Shown piece by piece: positions 60,085 through 64,000 of a stretch of 64,000 bases of DNA. The position numbers and the translations under genes were made by a program. How positions within the stretch are numbered: position 1 is the stretch's first letter; each line of letters begins with the position of its first letter. The notes below the pieces were generated by a model, which did not search any database, had not been told where the DNA came from, and was given only the letters and a program-made list of their open reading frames with translations. The stretch covers positions 1 through 64,000 of the forward strand of contig CAMEGQ010000001.1 of the NCBI GenBank assembly GCA_945916235.1. The letters run 5' to 3'. The stretch comes from an uncultured Porphyromonadaceae bacterium (GTDB lineage Bacteria; Bacteroidota; Bacteroidia; Bacteroidales; Muribaculaceae).

Positions 60085-60471
60085 ATGAAAGCAAGACAAT
60101 CATCCGTTTACCGAAATCAAGAGTTGCTTTTGCACACCTTGAATAGGTGCTTCGATAAAGTCCCGAATAAATTTCATCGCCAATGGCAGGCCGCTGTCTG
60201 CACGACCACCCTGATGAGCGCCATGAGACACGTCGATATGGCGCTTCGAACTAAGGATGCTCAGGCTCGGATGGAGATACTCGAAGCGATTTGCGTTGAA
60301 ATGGCTGACGTGAAGGTTGTTGTAAGGGAGTTCAGCGTGAAGGATTCTCCTAAAGACCCCACGATTATCAGCTTCAATCAGTACGCTGAAATAGCGAAGC
60401 TGCTCGAAAAAATCGCTCGTGACCTTCAGAAGTGGATGATTGCCACAATGTCGCTTAATAAGGTGAAATGA
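60085..60471 (+). CDS. avd: DGR accessory variability determinant (Avd)
   Basis: 128 residues. All-helical, of Avd length and charge, with LLHTLNRCFDKVPNKFHRQW and QYAEIAKLLEKIARDLQKWM. In known DGRs it is a four-helix-bundle pentamer that binds RT and template RNA. It sits between VR and TR/RT, the usual place. Its stop overlaps the RT start (ATGA at 60468). Confidence 0.85.
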   Translation: MKARQSSVYRNQELLLHTLNRCFDKVPNKFHRQWQAAVCTTTLMSAMRHVDMALRTKDAQARMEILEAICVEMADVKVVVREFSVKDSPKDPTIISFNQYAEIAKLLEKIARDLQKWMIATMSLNKVK

Positions 60472-61907
60472 CCATGATTGTGACACCTTGTAGTTTATCT
60501 TTAAATGGACTCTCCACAGGTGGGTGTGACCCACTCGTTAAGAACAAGATAGCGAGAGCCATCAGAAGCCGCAACGCCTGGTCGTCGTCGGAGAACTCGA
60601 ACACGAACAACGCTTGGTACGCCTCGTTTCCTGGCGGGTCGGTGGCGAACAACGACAAGAACAACGCTTACGCGGTGCGCCCCTTCGTCGAATTGGAGGA
60701 TGACTACTTAGCCTCATGGATTGAGGCGTTCATGGATTGTGCTAAACGTAAAAAGAACTCCAAGGCGTTCGATGACTATCGACCGCTGTGTGAGGAAGAC
60801 ATTGTCCGGCTGGCAACGGCGTGTTATACACGCACCTACCAGCCTCTGCCATCCATACGCTTCGGCGTCAAATACCCTCGTCCAAGGGAGGTGTTCGCTG
60901 CACAGTTCCGTGACCGCATCGTGCATCACTGGATTTACCTGCGTGTGGTTGAACTGATTGAAACCAGATACCAACAGATGGGTGATGTATCTATGAACTG
61001 TCGCAAGGGGTTCGGACCGCAGTTGGCGGTCAAGACATTGGCCGGTTTCATCGAGGAGGTCAGTGAGGGCTACACCAGGGAGACATGGATAGGTAAGTTC
61101 GACCTGAAGGCTTGCTTCATGTCGGTGGATGTCAAGCTGTTGATAAGCCTAATCGAGAGCGAGCTGTTGGCCGACTACCAGGGCGATGACAAGGCGTTGC
61201 TGGTGTGGCTGATTGGCGTGACGCTGAGGAACAGACCGCAAGAGGGTGCTATCACCCGTGGCGACCCGATGCTGTTGGAGGCTATTCCATCGAACAAGAT
61301 TCTGCGAGGCGAGAACGGTGTGCCAATCGGTAACCTGCCGAGCCAAATCTTTGTGAACTACTTGCTAACCTATCTGGATGAGTTTATCCTTGATTACCTG
61401 TCGGAACACGAGCCACAGGCGCACTATCTGCGCTTCGCTGATGATTTTGTTGTGGTCTGTCGAGATAAGGAGACGGTCAAGGCGGTGCGTAGGCTGGCCG
61501 CTGAGTTCCTGCGTGAGCGGTTGAAGCTGACGCTACATCCCGACAAGGTCTATATCCAAGAGGCAAGGCACGGGGTGCGGTTCCTTGGGTCGGTGATTAG
61601 ACCGGGAAGAGTATATGCCGATGAAGCGGCAGTGCGTGCGCTGGGTCGGTCGTTGGAGCGGCTGGAGCGGGCTTGTCAGAGAGGGTGTTCTACGGATGAG
61701 TTGGAGCGGAGGGTAAGCAGTGTCAACTCCTATTTGGGGATGATGAGCCACGCCAAGAGCTACGCCATCCGGCGGAGGATGCTGAGTGAGAAGGTTCACT
61801 TGTGGCGTTATTGCTATGTTGTCAAAAAATTCTTAATCCTTAAAATCAAAAAGTGTTATGTTAGAGATTACAGAGATGAGCTGGAGCAGAAGGTTACTCC
61901 AGCGTGA
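60468..61907 (+). CDS. DGR reverse transcriptase, frame includes TR
   Basis: 479 residues from ATG 60468, overlapping the avd stop. The first ~80 residues are TR-encoded. RT domains follow: FGVKYPRPREVFAAQFRDRI (~130), FDLKACFMSVD (~205), VPIGNLPSQIFVNYLL (~285, DGR-type SQ motif) and the catalytic LRFADDFVVV (~325). The conserved aspartates are present. A start at 60732 (MDCAKRKK) is possible, but the upstream SWIEAF residues look part of the domain. It makes adenine-mutated cDNA from TR RNA to replace VR. Confidence 0.93.
   Translation: MTMIVTPCSLSLNGLSTGGCDPLVKNKIARAIRSRNAWSSSENSNTNNAWYASFPGGSVANNDKNNAYAVRPFVELEDDYLASWIEAFMDCAKRKKNSKAFDDYRPLCEEDIVRLATACYTRTYQPLPSIRFGVKYPRPREVFAAQFRDRIVHHWIYLRVVELIETRYQQMGDVSMNCRKGFGPQLAVKTLAGFIEEVSEGYTRETWIGKFDLKACFMSVDVKLLISLIESELLADYQGDDKALLVWLIGVTLRNRPQEGAITRGDPMLLEAIPSNKILRGENGVPIGNLPSQIFVNYLLTYLDEFILDYLSEHEPQAHYLRFADDFVVVCRDKETVKAVRRLAAEFLRERLKLTLHPDKVYIQEARHGVRFLGSVIRPGRVYADEAAVRALGRSLERLERACQRGCSTDELERRVSSVNSYLGMMSHAKSYAIRRRMLSEKVHLWRYCYVVKKFLILKIKKCYVRDYRDELEQKVTPA
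60565..60695 (+). repeat. DGR template repeat (TR)
   Basis: 131 bp aligned with VR. Contains 27 adenines in 60573-60692, concentrated in nine AAC codons, the codon that yields the widest diversity under adenine mutagenesis. TR lies inside the 5' part of the RT reading frame. Confidence 0.95.
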
Positions 61908-62157
61908 GTTTACTATTCGCGTGAAGTTAGATGACCGTGAGGAGACATTGGTTCTGCCGCTGGGTGAGCCGACGAAAGGTGCGGTGGCTAATCTGCTTAT
62001 CCGCTTGCGCTACCCGCAGGACGAGATGGAAGCCATCATTAACAACTACCTACTCGACCCCTCTGGTGAGGAGGCGAAAGCTGAGTTTGCGGCGATGCAA
62101 GCTTGGAGAACGGAGTGTAAGCGATGCGCGGAGGAGGTAGTGAAGCGGTCGTTGTAA
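61858..62157 (+). CDS. Small protein overlapping RT, 99 residues
   Basis: MLEITEMSWSRRLLQREFTI start inside the RT 3' end (50-base overlap, other frame). Contains DREETLVLPLGEPTKGAVAN and a helical end. Possibly a tail-region or DGR-adjacent protein; not recognised. Confidence 0.55.
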   Translation: MLEITEMSWSRRLLQREFTIRVKLDDREETLVLPLGEPTKGAVANLLIRLRYPQDEMEAIINNYLLDPSGEEAKAEFAAMQAWRTECKRCAEEVVKRSL

Positions 62158-62345
62158 CCGTTGAGCTGACGGGATGGAGGGTGTATGCGCAGCGCTGGCT
62201 GATATGTGACGGCGGTAGGCTGCGTACCCTCTTCCTTCTACCTACGCCGGATGGAGGGGTGGTGGTTGGCGTGGATGGGGTATGGGATAAGCCTCCAGAC
62301 TGCGAGGCGGTGAGGGTGATTTTGGACTCTTTACTCATGGAGTAG
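62124..62345 (+). CDS. Small hypothetical protein, 73 residues
   Basis: MRGGGSEAVVVTVELTGWRV start, 34-base overlap with the preceding gene. Beta-rich with RTLFLLPTPDGGVVVGVDGV. The stop is followed directly by late promoter P5. Not recognised. Confidence 0.5.
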   Translation: MRGGGSEAVVVTVELTGWRVYAQRWLICDGGRLRTLFLLPTPDGGVVVGVDGVWDKPPDCEAVRVILDSLLME

Positions 62346-62350
62346 TATTG

Positions 62351-62385
62351 TCCTTTGGCGGATGGGGATAAACAATTACTTTTGC
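62351..62385 (+). promoter_or_regulatory. Late-type promoter P5 (lysis cassette)
   Basis: TCCTTTGGCG begins at 62351, -7 box TACTTTTGC at 62377: 26 bases. It precedes the holin gene. Confidence 0.8.
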
Positions 62386-62407
62386 TGGTGAAATAAAAAA
62401 CAATAAA

Positions 62408-62893
62408 ATGATTGGTGAGGATTCATTAAAACATCATATCGTGGAGGTGGCTATCCCTGGCAGCTTTACCACCGTAGCGATGGCGTTCATTCAAGAGAGC
62501 ATCATCCACATGATACCCTGGCTCATCGTCACCTGTGCGGTGATACTTTGCGACTTGGCTTTTGGCATCCGGTGCTCATTGATGCTTGGCGAAAAGGTGC
62601 GTTTCTCGTCTGCCGCACGGCGTACAATGGGCAAGATGGTGACTTACTTCGCTTTCGTGGCGATGGTCTGCTTTATCAGCGTGGCGACCGATACGAATAA
62701 CAAGATTGACATCTATTCGTGCCTGCTGGTCTGCTTTATAGAGGGGTGCAGCATCATGAGCAATCTAATCAAGCCCAAAGGGTACAGCCTTGACTTCGCC
62801 AAAGTGGTAAGCCTGTTTGGGCGCAAGATGTTCAAAGTGGATAAGTCGGATTTAGAAGATGTGATCACAAAAAATAAGGAGGGCGAACAATGA
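62408..62893 (+). CDS. Holin, phage_holin_4 type
   Basis: 161 residues. Membrane segments MIPWLIVTCAVILCDLAFGI, MVTYFAFVAMVCFISVAT and a third around IYSCLLVCFIEGCSIMSNLI, then a basic/amphipathic tail. The segment pattern with conserved D and G is that of phage holin families 4/cryptic holins. It would permeabilise the inner membrane for lysis. Overlaps the lysin start (62890). Confidence 0.8.
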   Translation: MIGEDSLKHHIVEVAIPGSFTTVAMAFIQESIIHMIPWLIVTCAVILCDLAFGIRCSLMLGEKVRFSSAARRTMGKMVTYFAFVAMVCFISVATDTNNKIDIYSCLLVCFIEGCSIMSNLIKPKGYSLDFAKVVSLFGRKMFKVDKSDLEDVITKNKEGEQ

Positions 62894-63294
62894 AATACTT
62901 TACAATGGGTGAATTGGTGTCGAGCCGAACGGCTGACCAGAAAGGGATTATTAACCGATGCAACAAGGAGCACGCTGCCAACTTAATGGAGTTGGTGGAT
63001 AAGGTGCTCGACCCACTGCGTGAGGCTTACGGCAAGCCGATACGGGTAACGAGCGGCTACCGATGCGAGGCACTGAACAAGGCGGTTGGCGGTTCGCCAA
63101 CCTCCGACCACATGAAGGGCTGCGCTGCCGACATCGTAGGTACACCAGCCACTAAGGAGGAGAATGAATACCTCTTCGAGCTGATTCAATCGCTGTTTCT
63201 GCCCTTCGACCAGATTATCAATGAGAAGGATTTTTCGTGGGTTCACGTATCGCACCGGCCCAACAAGAACAGAAAGCAGATTCTTGTGCTTTAA
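62890..63294 (+). CDS. Peptidase M15 endolysin
   Basis: 134 residues. Zinc-site signatures of the VanY/M15 fold: VTSGYRCEALN, SDHMKGCAADI (SxHxxGxAxD) and SWVHVSH. It cleaves peptidoglycan cross-bridges. The length is typical of single-domain Bacteroides phage lysins. Second gene of the lysis cassette. Confidence 0.92.
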   Translation: MKYFTMGELVSSRTADQKGIINRCNKEHAANLMELVDKVLDPLREAYGKPIRVTSGYRCEALNKAVGGSPTSDHMKGCAADIVGTPATKEENEYLFELIQSLFLPFDQIINEKDFSWVHVSHRPNKNRKQILVL

Positions 63295-63330
63295 CCCACC
63301 CCGATAGGAACAACTTAAAACGGCTTTAAC

Positions 63331-63792
63331 ATGAACAACGAACGATTTATCAAGGCGTTAATGTATTACGCCTTACTCTTTTTTCTATACCTTACGATAG
63401 CCATGGTGTTATGCTTTACACTGACGGGTTGTACGTCGGTGTGTTATGTACCTGTGGAGAGCGTGACCCACGACAGCATCTATATCTCCCGTGTGGAGCG
63501 TGACAGCATCCATGTGCATGACAGCATCTACATGGAGGTGGTGAGCAAGGCCGATACCGTCTATCAGACCAAGTATGTACAGAAGGTGGTCTATCGGGAT
63601 GCCCTTCGCACCGATACCATGATAGTGGAGCGGGTTGACACCATCCGCCTGCCGTACCCCGTAGAGAGACAGCTATCCAAATGGGAGAAAATAAAATTGG
63701 ATTTCGGTGGCATGCTTATGGGCGGAATAGCTATCTTTGCATTGTCTGCAGCGGCGATGTGGCTGCTCAGGCGCAAACGGAATAACATCTAA
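63331..63792 (+). CDS. Unimolecular spanin (u-spanin)
   Basis: 153 residues. N-terminal hydrophobic segment ends in a lipobox LTGC (Cys at residue 34). A periplasmic beta-type middle has repeated DSI/VY patterns (THDSIYISRVERDSIHVHDS). The C-terminal transmembrane helix GGIAIFALSAAAMWLL is followed by RRKRNN. Lipoprotein at one end plus membrane anchor at the other is the u-spanin layout. It would fuse the inner and outer membranes as the last step of lysis. Confidence 0.7.
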   Translation: MNNERFIKALMYYALLFFLYLTIAMVLCFTLTGCTSVCYVPVESVTHDSIYISRVERDSIHVHDSIYMEVVSKADTVYQTKYVQKVVYRDALRTDTMIVERVDTIRLPYPVERQLSKWEKIKLDFGGMLMGGIAIFALSAAAMWLLRRKRNNI

Positions 63793-63817
63793 TCACTCAG
63801 AAAGGAGGTGTGTAACA

Positions 63818-63877
63818 ATGGCAAGCAAATGTGGTGGCGGCACCAAGAAGAAAGGCGGCAAGGGCGGCAAGAAGTAA
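63818..63877 (+). CDS. 19-residue Gly/Lys microprotein
   Basis: MASKCGGG, then TKKKGGKGGKK and TAA. Preceded by a near-perfect Shine-Dalgarno AAAGGAGGTG (63801-63810) at good spacing, unusual in this A-rich-leader phage. Followed by a terminator. Basic and Gly-rich; could bind nucleic acid. Function unknown. Too short for ordinary gene callers. Confidence 0.55.
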   Translation: MASKCGGGTKKKGGKGGKK

Positions 63878-63911
63878 CCCCTCGCTGAGAAGTTGAAAAG
63901 CATTATCCCTT

Positions 63912-63950
63912 CGGGCTTAGGGGAAAAAAGCCCGACCCCTTGTTTTTATT
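63912..63950 (+). terminator. Intrinsic terminator of lysis cassette
   Basis: CGGGCTT (63912-63918) and AAGCCCG (63928-63934) stem, then ACCCCTTGTTTTTATT. Confidence 0.85.
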
Positions 63951-64000
63951 GTAGAAGTTTGGCTAACAAGGATAAATAACATCGTCAGTATATGCTATCC

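Overview
The window looks like one end of a tailed, temperate, possibly plasmid-like phage of a gut Bacteroidales host. The host call rests on promoters with the TAnnTTTG(C) -7 box, A-rich leaders with few Shine-Dalgarno sites, and families typical of Bacteroides phages (DUF4494, YopX, Fib_succ_major, M15 lysin, CHC2 primase-helicase). Bases 1-32 are Illumina TruSeq adapter, so position 1 is an untrimmed contig end. I see no large terminase, integrase, tRNA set or rRNA.

Layout. 33-520: no clear gene. 521-2.9 kb: transposon copy E1. 3.0-4.2 kb: small unknown genes. 4.2-9.0 kb: three large, probably virion genes behind a late-type promoter. 9.1-12.4 kb: copy E2. 12.4-20.0 kb: a two-HTH regulator, a CHC2 primase-helicase, an adenine/cytosine-N DNA methyltransferase and unknown genes. 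20.0-20.25 kb: terminator and a tRNA-like RNA candidate. 20.3-23.2 kb: copy E3. 23.2-30.9 kb: accessory/early genes, including a protein joining an excisionase-type HTH, a sigma region 4-like HTH and an RNA polymerase alpha-CTD-like domain, plus a dUTPase. 30.9-39.1 kb (minus strand): virion operon with the portal and a poly-G-interrupted PAPS-reductase-family gene, split by copy E4. 39.2-42.4 kb: iterons, parA, a parB-like gene and palindromes. 43.8-62.3 kb: protease/scaffold, capsid, tail genes, and a complete diversity-generating retroelement (DGR). 62.4-63.9 kb: holin, M15 lysin, unimolecular spanin, a 19-residue Gly/Lys peptide and a terminator.

Three regulatory layers can be read. (1) An 18-bp operator (GTkCGAAATCACGAAATA) occurs four times, at the promoters of the two-HTH regulator, the 359-residue gene at 18.86 kb, and parA. 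(2) Six virion or lysis transcription units share a late promoter: TCCTT exactly 26 bases before a TAnnTTTG-like -7 box. The sigma4/alpha-CTD fusion is a natural candidate activator, but that is inference. (3) Each of the four transposon copies carries its own XRE regulator and its own operator pair between divergent promoters.

The most unusual feature is the four-copy family of IS200/IS605-like composite elements. Each has tnpB, an XRE regulator ending in a CPKCGARFKLEEE tail, and a divergent block of small passenger genes. The tnpB genes are nearly identical and keep RuvC and zinc-finger residues, every tnpA is broken or absent, and the DNA-binding half of the regulator and its operators differ in each copy. 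The DGR is textbook: within the core alignment, 16 substitutions separate VR from TR and all lie at TR adenines; an 11-bp, four-base-loop hairpin follows VR.
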